In this document: piece by piece, positions 1 through 5,846 of the stretch | How the letters are laid out: the number at the start of each line of letters is the position of its first letter | Numbering within the stretch: position 1 is the first letter of the stretch | Origin: an uncultured Sneathia sp. | GTDB lineage: Bacteria; Fusobacteriota; Fusobacteriia; Fusobacteriales; Leptotrichiaceae | Direction of reading: 5' to 3' | Assembly (NCBI GenBank): GCA_902494065.1 | Contig: CABURZ010000054.1 | Span: 1 to 5,846, forward strand | DNA length: 5,846 nt | Position numbers and translations under genes: made by a program | Notes under the pieces: generated by a model | The model's input: the letters and a program-made list of their open reading frames with translations, nothing else | What the model was told of the DNA's origin: nothing | The model's database searches: none

Positions 1-583
1 CTATTACTTTATACTTTTTGTCATTTGTTTCATTACTTGCCCAGTATAATAAAGGGATATTTAACATACAATCTATTATAAATCTATAATGTTCTTTTGA
101 ATCTAGTGGTCCCCATGCTTGTATAAATTTCCCACGAGATTGATATCTTTTTATCAATTTTTCTGCTGCCATTAAACCAGCATTTTTAGCTAATACATCT
201 TTTGTCAGCTTATAATACCCTACACATGATGGAGAGTACAAAAATCCTAAATCATGATGTTCTACTTCTATTTCTTTTTGAATACGGTTATAAAAACTTT
301 CTACATTTTTATTAGCATATATTCTATATTTTTCATCTTTAGTATACTCATATGCTAAATTTAACATTCCTGTGTAAAATCCATCTGTCCACTCTATATT
401 ATCTATTATGGGATAAATATTATCCTTAGTTGCAGGAGCAGGAAATTTATTTTTAAAATATTCTAAATTTATATCTATTTGTTCTATAACTTTTTTTATA
501 GCATTCTCTACTTCAACTTTAGATAAAGTAACTTCTTCAAAAATTTGTTTATTTTCTATTTTCTCTACATTAATTTTTCTCAT
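1..583 (-). CDS. ugl: Unsaturated glucuronyl hydrolase, GH88 family (partial, C-terminus off window)
   Basis: Cytoplasmic enzyme that hydrolyses the unsaturated uronic acid from disaccharides made by hyaluronate or chondroitin lyases, freeing the amino sugar. Seen: 194 N-terminal residues with no signal peptide. They include EWTDGFYTGMLNLAYEY (about 64-80), HHDLGFLYSPS (109-119), FIQAWG (153-158) and YRFIIDCMLNIPLLYWAS (166-183). Asp111 and Asp171 sit 60 residues apart, the same spacing as the two essential aspartates known in streptococcal UGL. The family is roughly 380-400 residues, so about half is missing beyond base 1. The ATG at 583 is preceded by AGGGG at a 5-base spacing and begins 11 bases after the EIIA stop. 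It is the last visible gene of the dhuI-dhuD-EIIA operon. Its substrate class is inferred from the family and neighbours; the exact disaccharide preference cannot be read here. Confidence 0.93.
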   Translation of the reverse strand, partial: MRKINVEKIENKQIFEEVTLSKVEVENAIKKVIEQIDINLEYFKNKFPAPATKDNIYPIIDNIEWTDGFYTGMLNLAYEYTKDEKYRIYANKNVESFYNRIQKEIEVEHHDLGFLYSPSCVGYYKLTKDVLAKNAGLMAAEKLIKRYQSRGKFIQAWGPLDSKEHYRFIIDCMLNIPLLYWASNETNDKKYKVI

Positions 584-594
584 AAAATCCCCTA

Positions 595-1032
595 CTAAAT
601 ACCATCAGAAAATAAATTGTCTTCTTCATTTTGATAAACATTGTCATCTTGTCCAAAATATCCTATAACTTCTTTTGAGTCTGAAATAATATCTGCTAAA
701 ACTACTTCCATATTACCCTCAGATGTAGCTGCACTATATAGCATACTAAAATTTACTCCACCTAAAACTTTAACATTTTTTAAGTTTTGACTTAAAAGTA
801 CAGACTGATTAAATGGTGTTCCTCCCATAATATCAGTTAAAATAAAGACACCCTCATATTTTGTTAATAATTCATTTAAAGCTTCTTGTATTTTTTTTGC
901 TATATCATCACTTGTATTTTCTTCTAAAAAATCGCAGTATCTTACATTTTCCATTTCACCATTTACAAGTTTTAATCCACTCTTTAACCCTGTAGGTAAA
1001 TTGCCATGTGCTGTTACTATAACTCCATACAT
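595..1032 (-). CDS. PTS EIIA component, mannose/fructose/N-acetylgalactosamine class
   Basis: Cytoplasmic phosphocarrier that takes phosphate from HPr and passes it to an EIIB during sugar import. Seen: 145 residues, normal for a stand-alone mannose-class EIIA. The N-terminus is MYGVIVTAHGNLPTGL, with His9 as the expected phosphorylation site, and the conserved TDIMGGTPFNQS stretch lies near residues 66-77. The C-terminus is an acidic tail. The start ATG has a strong AGGAGGAA site 8 bases upstream and lies 17 bases past the dhuD stop. In streptococcal glycosaminoglycan clusters the equivalent gene is called agaF and serves import of unsaturated disaccharides; the GH88 gene just downstream supports the same role here. 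No EIIB, EIIC or EIID is in the window, so the partners are probably encoded further along the operon. Family assignment is firm; the transported sugar is inferred. Confidence 0.93.
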   Translation of the reverse strand: MYGVIVTAHGNLPTGLKSGLKLVNGEMENVRYCDFLEENTSDDIAKKIQEALNELLTKYEGVFILTDIMGGTPFNQSVLLSQNLKNVKVLGGVNFSMLYSAATSEGNMEVVLADIISDSKEVIGYFGQDDNVYQNEEDNLFSDGI

Positions 1033-1049
1033 ATATTTTATTCCTCCTA

Positions 1050-1847
1050 TTATTCTGGCTTTTTACCTATATAAGCTAGTATTCCACCATCAACATACAA
1101 TATATGTCCATTTACAAAATTAGATGCATCACTTGCTAAAAATATTGCAGGTCCTATTAAATCAGAAGTTTCTCCCCATCTTCTAGCAGGTGTCTTAGAG
1201 ATTATAAAGGAATCAAAAGGATGTCTTTCCCCATTAGCTTGCTTTTCTCTTAGTGGAGCTGTTTGTGGTGTTGCTATATATCCAGGTCCTATACCATTAC
1301 ATTGAATATTATATCCTCCATATTCAGAACAAATATTTCTAGTTAGCATTTTTAATCCACCTTTAGCTGCTGCATAAGCTGATACAGTTTCTCTACCTAA
1401 TTCAGACATCATAGAACAAATATTTATTATTTTACCATGTCCTTTTTTTATCATATCTGGTATAACAGCTTTTGACATAATAAATGGTCCTATTAAATCT
1501 ACATCTATTACTTTTTTAAAATCTTCTTTACTCATATCTATCATAGGTTCTCTTTTTATTATCCCAGCATTATTAACCAAAATATCTATAGTTCCAACTT
1601 CTTCTTTTATCTTTTCAATTAAATTAGTAACTTCTATTTCATTTGTTACATCTGCTACATAACCTCTAACTTCTATATTTTCTTTACTAAATTCTTCTAT
1701 TCCTTTTTTTACTAACTCTTCGCTTATATCATTAAATACTATTTTAGCACCAGCTAAATAATATGCTTTGGCTATTTCAAACCCTATACCATATGAGGCT
1801 CCTGTTATTAATGCGACCTTACCCTTTAGTGAAAATATATCCCTCAC
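1050..1847 (-). CDS. dhuD: SDR-family 2-keto-3-deoxygluconate-forming dehydrogenase (DhuD / gluconate 5-dehydrogenase type)
   Basis: Short-chain dehydrogenase expected to reduce 3-deoxy-D-glycero-2,5-hexodiulosonate to 2-keto-3-deoxygluconate with NADH, the step after DhuI. Often annotated gluconate 5-dehydrogenase. Seen: 265 residues; cofactor loop TGASYGIG (15-22), NNAG (92-95), and catalytic Ser145, Tyr158 and Lys162 (YAAAK). Asp40 at the end of the second strand favours NAD(H). The usual catalytic Asn of the NxxG segment reads as Asp117 (VDLIGPF); I recall the same Asp in streptococcal relatives. The C-terminal stretch NFVNGHILYVDGGILAYIGK is typical of this subgroup. Translation starts at GTG, immediately after the dhuI TAA. 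Its GGAGGA site lies inside the last dhuI codons, so translation is probably coupled. The alternative KduD name cannot be excluded by sequence alone, but the RpiB-type partner favours DhuD. Confidence 0.92.
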   Translation of the reverse strand: MRDIFSLKGKVALITGASYGIGFEIAKAYYLAGAKIVFNDISEELVKKGIEEFSKENIEVRGYVADVTNEIEVTNLIEKIKEEVGTIDILVNNAGIIKREPMIDMSKEDFKKVIDVDLIGPFIMSKAVIPDMIKKGHGKIINICSMMSELGRETVSAYAAAKGGLKMLTRNICSEYGGYNIQCNGIGPGYIATPQTAPLREKQANGERHPFDSFIISKTPARRWGETSDLIGPAIFLASDASNFVNGHILYVDGGILAYIGKKPE

Positions 1848-2495
1848 TTATTCCTCCATTCCTAACACTTTCTTTAAATAAGCATTAACTTTTTCGTCTT
1901 TACTATTTTTAAAGAATAATTCCTTAAATTCTTTATAATCAATTGTACTTTTTAAAAATTCTTGATCTATTTCTTTTAATATTTGTATCAATGGCTTATA
2001 TGTTATTTCTTTAACACCATCTAATATTTTCTTATTTCTTTTCTCTGGAACTGCACGTTCTTTAGGATATCCTCCACCAAATTCTTCTGAAAATAGTTTT
2101 TCAAAAATATAGCTAAGATTAATTTCAGCTCCCCAACCAAAATTTTGAGCAAAAGGTATAGCTATTGCATTACCATCATTTACTTGTGTGTAAATATATG
2201 CATCTGTTGGATCAGTAATATGACCACAAATTACATTTGGAAAAGAATTACATGCAAGCATAGCTCCTTGTCCTGTTCCACAACCTGTTACTATAAAGTC
2301 TGCTGCTTTAGTTGATAGTAAAATTGAAGCTAGTAATCCATTTTGTACATACGTTAATTGATGCTCATCTTCATTTGAAAACATACCATAATTATCAACT
2401 GTATGCCCTGCTTTTTTAGCCTCTTTTTCTAACTGTTCATATATCAAAGCATTTTTGCTTGCTTGTGAATTCTCATTAATTAATGCTATTCTCAT
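1848..2495 (-). CDS. dhuI: RpiB/LacA/LacB-family isomerase, DhuI type
   Basis: Sugar isomerase expected to convert 4-deoxy-L-threo-5-hexosulose uronate to 3-deoxy-D-glycero-2,5-hexodiulosonate, feeding DhuD. Seen: 215 residues, longer than the roughly 150 of ribose-5-phosphate isomerase B, as in DhuI proteins. The N-terminus is MRIALINENSQASKN. The RpiB-type anion loop TGCGTGQG is at 70-77 with Cys72, followed by SFPNVICGHITDPTDAY (84-100) and VNDGNAIAIP (105-114). The extra C-terminal part (about 145-215) is helical and charged. I chose the ATG at 2495. A GTG in frame at 2510 would add five residues, but it lies on the AAAGGGG ribosome binding site (2501-2507) that serves the ATG. It is the first gene of the operon, about 60 bases after the predicted transcription start. 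RpiB-family membership is certain; the DhuI role comes from length and context. Confidence 0.9.
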   Translation of the reverse strand: MRIALINENSQASKNALIYEQLEKEAKKAGHTVDNYGMFSNEDEHQLTYVQNGLLASILLSTKAADFIVTGCGTGQGAMLACNSFPNVICGHITDPTDAYIYTQVNDGNAIAIPFAQNFGWGAEINLSYIFEKLFSEEFGGGYPKERAVPEKRNKKILDGVKEITYKPLIQILKEIDQEFLKSTIDYKEFKELFFKNSKDEKVNAYLKKVLGMEE

Positions 2496-2542
2496 TTTTT
2501 CCCCTTTCACAATTTAATCTTTGAATTTATTCATTTTTATCT

Positions 2543-2560
2543 TACTAAACCGATTTAGTA
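2543..2560. promoter_or_regulatory. LacI-family operator O1, overlapping the transcription start
   Basis: The 18-base TACTAAACCGATTTAGTA is palindromic at 16 of 18 positions, centred on a CG step at 2551/2552. A CG-centred AT-rich palindrome is the usual LacI/GalR-family site, and the adjacent regulator carries the hinge leucine that intercalates there. It begins just after the -10 box and covers the predicted +1, so binding should block initiation. The pairing of regulator and site is inferred. Confidence 0.78.
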
Positions 2561-2561
2561 T

Positions 2562-2590
2562 ATTGTAACTTGATAAACCGATTTTGTCAA
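2562..2590 (-). promoter_or_regulatory. Sigma-70 type promoter of the dhuI-dhuD-EIIA-ugl operon
   Basis: On the minus strand a perfect TTGACA (2590-2585) is followed by a 17-base spacer and TACAAT (2567-2562). Transcription should start near 2555, giving a leader of about 60 bases before dhuI. It lies between the terminator of the regulator gene and dhuI, so the operon has its own promoter. Confidence 0.85.
2570..2590. promoter_or_regulatory. Second operator-like site O2 in the promoter spacer
   Basis: Bases 2575-2584 read AAACCGATTT, identical to the core of O1, with 12 of 13 bases matching over TAAACCGATTTAG versus TAAACCGATTTTG. The centre lies 28 bases from O1. Outer bases TTGA and TCAA form a second, imperfect symmetry with a one-base offset, and the far end coincides with the -35 box. 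It is less symmetric than O1 and is probably a weaker or auxiliary site. Confidence 0.6.
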
Positions 2591-2612
2591 ATTATTTTTT
2601 GCTTTTTTTAAT

Positions 2613-2640
2613 AAAAAAATTCTCACAAATGCGAGAATTT
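2613..2640 (-). terminator. Rho-independent terminator of the LacI-family gene
   Basis: Read on the minus strand, AAATTCTCGC pairs with GTGAGAATTT around an ATTT loop (10 pairs, one G-T), followed directly by seven T. The stem begins within the TAA stop codon of the regulator gene. The plus strand lacks a T-run after the hairpin, so it works leftwards only. It separates the regulator transcript from the operon promoter. Confidence 0.85.
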
Positions 2641-3649
2641 ATAAATTAACGGACTGTTCCCAACTAACATCACACATCAACGTAATTTTTCTGTCCTCAA
2701 TTTCTTTATTTTCTATCAATTTTATTATATTTTCGGCAACTAAGAATCCTTCATCATATGCTGGTTGGACTATAGTTGTAATTCTAGGACTTACAAATTT
2801 ACACCATTCAGTATTATCAAACCCTACAACTCCTATATTTTCAGGTATTTTATGTCTATAAATATCTAATACTTCATTAATTACAGGTAGTAACCAACAA
2901 TTAGGTACAAATATCAATGTTTTATGTAATATATCTATATTAGGTAATAGTTTTTCTAAAATTTCATCTTTACTTGCATTATTTGTTACCTCAATATTCT
3001 TAAATTCTAATTCATATTTTTGTAAACTTTCTATAAACCCTCGTGCTCTTTCTTTTCTTGTACTTAATTCTGATGATTTTCCACCTATAATTATATATTT
3101 ATTATACTTCCTATTTTTTATTATCTCTTCCATACAATTATACACCGAGTTATAGTTATCCGATTTAACAGATACTACTTCATCATTTTCTAAATTGCTA
3201 TCAATAAATATTAATGATTTATCACTCTGCTTTATTCTATCAATTAACGGCGAAAACTTTGTAGTTGGTTGCACTATAAATCCATCTACCCCTATTTGTA
3301 AAAATTTTTCAACCAAAGTTTTTTCTCTTTCATGATCATAATTGCTATTTCCTATTATTATTTGATAGTTATATTTATTAGTACATGCTTCAATCCCTTT
3401 AACAAGCTGGTTTGAAAAAACATTTGTAATATCACCTATTATTACTCCTATCAAATTTGTTTTACTAACACTTAAGCTTCTAGCTAACAAATTAGGTACA
3501 TACCCAGTTTCTTCTATAGCTTTTTTTATCTTGTCTTTTGTTTTTAAAGACATTCCATCAAATTTATTATTCAAATAAAATGATACCGTTGTTTTTGATG
3601 TATTCGTCATCTTTGCAATATCATTTATTGTAATTTTTTTCCACGCCAT
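2639..3649 (-). CDS. LacI/GalR-family transcriptional regulator, probable repressor of the uronate operon
   Basis: DNA-binding repressor with a sugar-type effector domain. Seen: 336 residues, normal family length. The N-terminal helix-turn-helix is ITINDIAKMTNTSKTTVSFY (6-25). The hinge region is NLLARSLSVSKTNLIGVIIG, with Leu59 at the minor-groove intercalation position. The periplasmic-binding-protein-like domain follows (about 65-330), with VGFDNTEWCKFVSPRITTI near 275-293. The start ATG has only a modest AAGG about 9 bases upstream. It lies 30 bases after the fic stop and may be read from the fic transcript; a TATAAT at 3677-3672 lacks a well-placed -35 box. The gene ends in its own terminator, and the next promoter carries two CG-centred operator cores. 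By position and family it resembles the streptococcal hyaluronate regulator RegR, but the effector cannot be read from sequence, so I leave the symbol blank. Confidence 0.92.
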   Translation of the reverse strand: MAWKKITINDIAKMTNTSKTTVSFYLNNKFDGMSLKTKDKIKKAIEETGYVPNLLARSLSVSKTNLIGVIIGDITNVFSNQLVKGIEACTNKYNYQIIIGNSNYDHEREKTLVEKFLQIGVDGFIVQPTTKFSPLIDRIKQSDKSLIFIDSNLENDEVVSVKSDNYNSVYNCMEEIIKNRKYNKYIIIGGKSSELSTRKERARGFIESLQKYELEFKNIEVTNNASKDEILEKLLPNIDILHKTLIFVPNCWLLPVINEVLDIYRHKIPENIGVVGFDNTEWCKFVSPRITTIVQPAYDEGFLVAENIIKLIENKEIEDRKITLMCDVSWEQSVNL

Positions 3650-3679
3650 AATACATTACCTTTTTCTTGTTATTATATT

Positions 3680-4414
3680 TTATATATTTTCTATAATTTT
3701 CAAATCTCTCTTAAATTCTTCTTCTATTTTTACATTTTCTTCATTTGGATAACAATAAGAAAGCATAGTTTGTTTTTGAGCTTCTAGCATTGTTTTAAAT
3801 AAAGGAATAATATTATCATTATCATAATATTCAACTAACTCATCAGCTATTTTTTCATTTAAAAAATCAACCACAAAAGGTGCATAACCATTTTTTACTA
3901 ATAACCCATTCATCATAAGTTGTGCAGTTCTTTTATTTCCATCTCCAAAAAATTGATATTTAAACAACTTTAAAGCTAATTCGATATATTTTAGACCATT
4001 ATTTTGCTCTTCTTTTTCATACCAAGATTTTAAATTATCAAATTCAAACTCAATTTGAAATGGATTTGTTCCCGTATGTTTTGCACCGCCTATTTTAATA
4101 TTCCCTTTTCTAAATCCACCTAAATTATCAAAGTTGCTATTTCTAGCTGCTAGCATGTTTATAGAAAATAGATTATTTTTATTAAATTCCATAACATCTG
4201 CATCTAGTAAATTTAAGACATAATTAACACCTCGCTGAATATCTTTTACTAGCATTACATCACTAGGTCTTGCATCTACATTTCTATTATTAATAGTAGC
4301 TAACGTTTGACTAAACGTCATTTTCGACCCTTCTCCTTTAGCTAATATAAAGATGGTGTTCTCATATTCTTTATTTAAAATATATAATGCTCTTTTTTTA
4401 TCTATTTTATACAC
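3680..4414 (-). CDS. Fic-fold protein with substituted catalytic motif (His to Gln)
   Basis: Fic enzymes transfer AMP or another phosphate-containing group to target proteins, using the motif HxFx(D/E)GN(G/K)RxxR. Seen: 244 residues. The motif region reads QFFGDGNKRTAQ (154-165), so the catalytic His is Gln154 (codon CAA at 3955-3953) and the last Arg is Gln165. Asp158, Gly159, Asn160, Lys161 and Arg162 of the phosphate-binding loop remain. The flap region is GGFRKGNIKIGG (99-110). SQTLATINNRNV (35-46) could match the (S/T)xxxE(G/N) inhibitory helix but lacks its Glu. There is no membrane segment. The start is GTG with GAAAGG 7 bases upstream; an ATG two bases earlier is out of frame and stops after four codons. 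No FicA-type antitoxin precedes it. It lies upstream of the LacI gene on the same strand with no terminator between. Fold assignment is good; activity is uncertain. Confidence 0.85.
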   Translation of the reverse strand: MYKIDKKRALYILNKEYENTIFILAKGEGSKMTFSQTLATINNRNVDARPSDVMLVKDIQRGVNYVLNLLDADVMEFNKNNLFSINMLAARNSNFDNLGGFRKGNIKIGGAKHTGTNPFQIEFEFDNLKSWYEKEEQNNGLKYIELALKLFKYQFFGDGNKRTAQLMMNGLLVKNGYAPFVVDFLNEKIADELVEYYDNDNIIPLFKTMLEAQKQTMLSYCYPNEENVKIEEEFKRDLKIIENI

Positions 4415-4604
4415 ATTTACACCTTTCTTTCAAATAAAAACAAATACTTTAGTATAATAAATAATACTTCATAATTAATGAAAAAGCAATATAGTCGCTA
4501 AAAAAACAATTCTAATTATTCCTTCAAATAATATATAAAATATGTAAGTTTAGAATTTGGGAAAAATATAAGAATTGGTATAACTTTTTCCAAAACAAAA
4601 AAGC
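4415..4604. other. AT-rich intergenic region without a gene
   Basis: Between the Fic start and the toxin remnant I find no reading frame with a credible product on either strand. Besides the weak promoter candidate there is a 6-base-stem hairpin (4515-4532) without a directly following T-run. Confidence 0.5.
4461..4489 (-). promoter_or_regulatory. Possible promoter for the Fic gene
   Basis: TTGCTT (4489-4484), a 17-base spacer and TATTAT (4466-4461) lie about 45 bases before the GTG start. The -35 matches consensus at only three of six bases, and the whole area is AT-rich, so a chance match is possible. Confidence 0.3.
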
Positions 4605-4882
4605 TTAAAACCTTAATATATGATGAGCTAGACTTTCGTTTTTATTGTTTTTTTTTAAAAAATTTCTAGTATTTATTTCATCTATATTTCTTTTAGAATA
4701 AATTAGTCTACGAACTTCCATAGTATTTTCCATAACTACATAGAAAATATAAAAATTTTTAACTTTAATTCTACCTTACATGAATGATATGGCTCAAATG
4801 GAAGTGGCATTTCCAATCTTTTATTAATAGCTAATTTGATATCACCAATAAGTTTATATGCTTCTCTTTGATTTTTAAGCAT
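4605..4882 (-). pseudogene. Remnant of a RelE/ParE-family toxin (frameshifted)
   Basis: Two minus-strand frames read like the halves of one RelE/ParE toxin. The first (4882-4736) begins MLKNQREAYKLIGDIKLAI and continues to MPLPFEPYHSCKVELK, like the family's NPxAAxKLIDDIxxAI and FPxxxPPY helix region. The second is shifted by one base and starts around 4776. It reads KVKNFYIFYVV, then MEVRRLIYSKRNIDEI, like the family's YxIFYxV and VxRILYxRRNI ending. It runs on to a TAA at 4605, probably past the original end. The first helix and strand are missing. A short frame MEKKKYNLV at 4908, right after a TAG, may be the displaced N-terminus. No antitoxin gene is recognisable; the sequence upstream is the end of dhaL. 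Identification is from recalled family patterns, without an alignment. Confidence 0.6.
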
Positions 4883-4940
4883 ACTAGATTATATTTTTTC
4901 TTTTCCATCTATTTTTCTACTTCATTACTAATGTACGGTT

Positions 4941-5549
4941 TTACTTATCATATTCATAAATACCTTTAAATACTAAATATCCTACATATGCACCACCATC
5001 AATATGTCCCACTGTTTTTTCTCCATGATATTTTGCACGACCTTGATTAGATATCATATTTTTAGTTTCTTGCATACCACTTTTTGCTACTTCAAATGCT
5101 TTTTCTTTATCACAAGTTTCAAATAAAACATTTATTGCAGGTTCTAAACTATCAAATATAGTTTTATCTCCTATTTTAGTATCTAACTTTGTTTTTAAAT
5201 GCTCTAACCCTGCTTTTAGAGATAAAATATACTCTTCTTTTGTAGGACTTATATTTCCTTTTAAATTTTTTGCCATACCCATTAAAAACATAGAAATTAT
5301 AGTTCCTAACGATGATGGTGCAGCTTCATTAAATACTACACTTAAATTTTTAAATAATTTACCTTTATCTTCAATTCTATTTTTTTCTACATATTCACTT
5401 ATTGCCATAAATCCACTATCCATAGATAACCTTAAATCACCATCTCCAAATTTTTGATCTATTTCAATAAGGTATTCCTTGTTAACATGTATATTTTTAT
5501 GAATACATTCAAATATTTTAAAAATTTTAATACAATAATTTATTGTAGT
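4941..5549 (-). pseudogene. DhaL-type (DAK2 domain) kinase subunit lacking a start codon
   Basis: DhaL is the ADP-binding subunit of PTS-dependent dihydroxyacetone kinase, and related subunits act on other small ketoses. An ATG at 5423 gives only 160 residues, but the same frame is open back to 5549. It encodes NKEYLIEIDQKFGDGDLRLSM before that ATG (5489-5421; the first Met is the ATG). The aspartates in IDQKFGDGD have the 0, +5, +7 spacing of the DhaL metal ligands. The C-terminal part carries APSSLGTIISMF, GRAKYHGEKTVGHIDGGAYVG and a final helix. Full length would be about 200 residues, near the family norm. No ATG, GTG or TTG exists between the upstream TAA (5552-5550) and 5423. An ATA at 5543 could be a mutated ATG. 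The usual Gly after GDGDL is Arg (AGG). No dhaK or dhaM is in the window. A protein from 5423 would lack the metal-binding motif, so I call it a pseudogene; non-standard initiation is the alternative. Confidence 0.7.
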
Positions 5550-5641
5550 TTACAAATTATTTCATTCTTTTTTGAAAATTTTTAGACATTTATTGATTTA
5601 TACCTATATTACACAATCCTAAAAATTAGCAGTAAATTTTA

Positions 5642-5670
5642 TTGTAATTCATAATATTTTTAGATATAAT
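5642..5670 (+). promoter_or_regulatory. Plus-strand sigma-70 type promoter
   Basis: TTGTAA (5642-5647), a 17-base spacer and a perfect TATAAT (5665-5670). It faces right, away from the decayed dhaL, and is followed 20 bases later by GAGG and an ATG. It is the only convincing plus-strand expression signal in the window. Confidence 0.6.
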
Positions 5671-5698
5671 AATCATACAAAATAAAAAAAGAGGTAAT

Positions 5699-5746
5699 AT
5701 GGAAACAATATATTTAACAGATTATGTAGAAAATAAGGTACTGTAA
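5699..5746 (+). other. 15-codon reading frame with good RBS (truncated gene start or leader peptide)
   Basis: ATG at 5699 follows AGAGG with a 4-base gap and a promoter 28 bases upstream. It encodes METIYLTDYVENKVL and then TAA. All three frames beyond it are broken by stops within about 50 bases. I do not recognise the product. The good start signals ahead of such a short frame fit a gene whose body has decayed, or a leader peptide for something beyond the window. Either is a guess. Confidence 0.3.
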
Positions 5747-5846
5747 AATAAGATATGAAAAAAACAGTATTTAATTAAGAACAATGATAATAGAATAAAA
5801 AAAAGAAAGTAAACAAAAATAGCAACTATTAAAGTTAGTATAAACA
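5747..5846. other. A-rich sequence with no recognisable gene
   Basis: The plus strand is very rich in A and contains several A-runs. Stops interrupt every plus-strand frame, and I see no clear hairpin or RNA gene up to the window edge. Confidence 0.4.

Noticed and set aside
2493..2510. GTG at 2510 as the dhuI start, giving five extra residues
   Set aside because: The GTG lies beside and on the AAAGGGG ribosome binding site of the ATG at 2495, and the family N-terminus matches MRIALIN.
2513..2533. Six-codon upstream frame MNKFKD in the dhuI leader
   Set aside because: No ribosome binding site precedes it and it has no attenuator-like structure or repeated codon.
3672..3700. Promoter for the LacI-family gene (TATAAT at 3677-3672 with TTGAAA upstream)
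   Set aside because: The only TTGAAA is 20 bases away from the -10, outside the usual 16-18 spacing, and AT-rich sequence gives such matches often.
4404..4416. ATG at 4416 as the Fic start
   Set aside because: It is in another frame and reaches a stop after four codons; the GTG at 4414 has the correct frame and RBS spacing.
4501..4532. Hairpin ATTATT/AATAAT followed on the minus strand by a distant T-run
   Set aside because: The stem is six A-T pairs and the T-run is separated by several bases, so it is too weak to call a terminator in such AT-rich DNA.
4780..4827. Plus-strand 15-codon frame starting MNDMAQMEVAF
   Set aside because: It is antisense to the toxin remnant, has no ribosome binding site or promoter, and is well within chance length.

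Overview
This window is a strongly AT-rich stretch from a low-GC host-associated bacterium. Almost everything is coded on the minus strand, so it reads from high to low coordinates. The gene set (unsaturated glucuronyl hydrolase, DhuI/DhuD-type uronate enzymes, a mannose-class PTS EIIA and a LacI-family regulator) is a glycosaminoglycan-degradation cluster of the kind known from streptococci and from Fusobacteriota such as Streptobacillus. Tryptophan is read as TGG and TGA is a stop, so it is not a mollicute. I cannot fix the genus from the sequence alone.

Left part (1-2640): a four-gene operon transcribed leftwards, dhuI (2495-1848), dhuD (1847-1050), a PTS EIIA (1032-595) and the first 194 codons of a GH88 hydrolase (583-1, cut by the window edge). 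The genes abut or are 11-17 bases apart and most have clear ribosome binding sites. By family knowledge, imported unsaturated disaccharides from hyaluronan or chondroitin are split by the GH88 enzyme. The released unsaturated uronate becomes 4-deoxy-L-threo-5-hexosulose uronate, which DhuI isomerises and DhuD reduces to 2-keto-3-deoxygluconate. The operon has a textbook promoter (TTGACA, 17 bases, TACAAT) at 2590-2562. Two copies of a CG-centred operator core lie on it, one in the spacer and one just past the -10, which is a typical LacI-family repression layout.

Middle (2613-4414): a LacI-family regulator that probably controls that operon. Its terminator hairpin starts on its own stop codon. 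Upstream of it, 30 bases away and on the same strand, is a Fic-fold protein whose catalytic histidine is replaced by glutamine.

Right part (4415-5846): mostly decaying DNA. It holds a frameshifted remnant of a RelE/ParE-type toxin (about 4605-4882) and a DhaL (dihydroxyacetone kinase ADP-binding subunit) coding region. That DhaL region is readable back to 5549 but has no standard start codon ahead of its metal-binding motif. Last comes a plus-strand promoter with a good ribosome binding site feeding only a 15-codon reading frame. I see no RNA genes, CRISPR array or insertion-sequence ends. No wholly new system is evident. The best leads are the operator architecture and the Fic variant.
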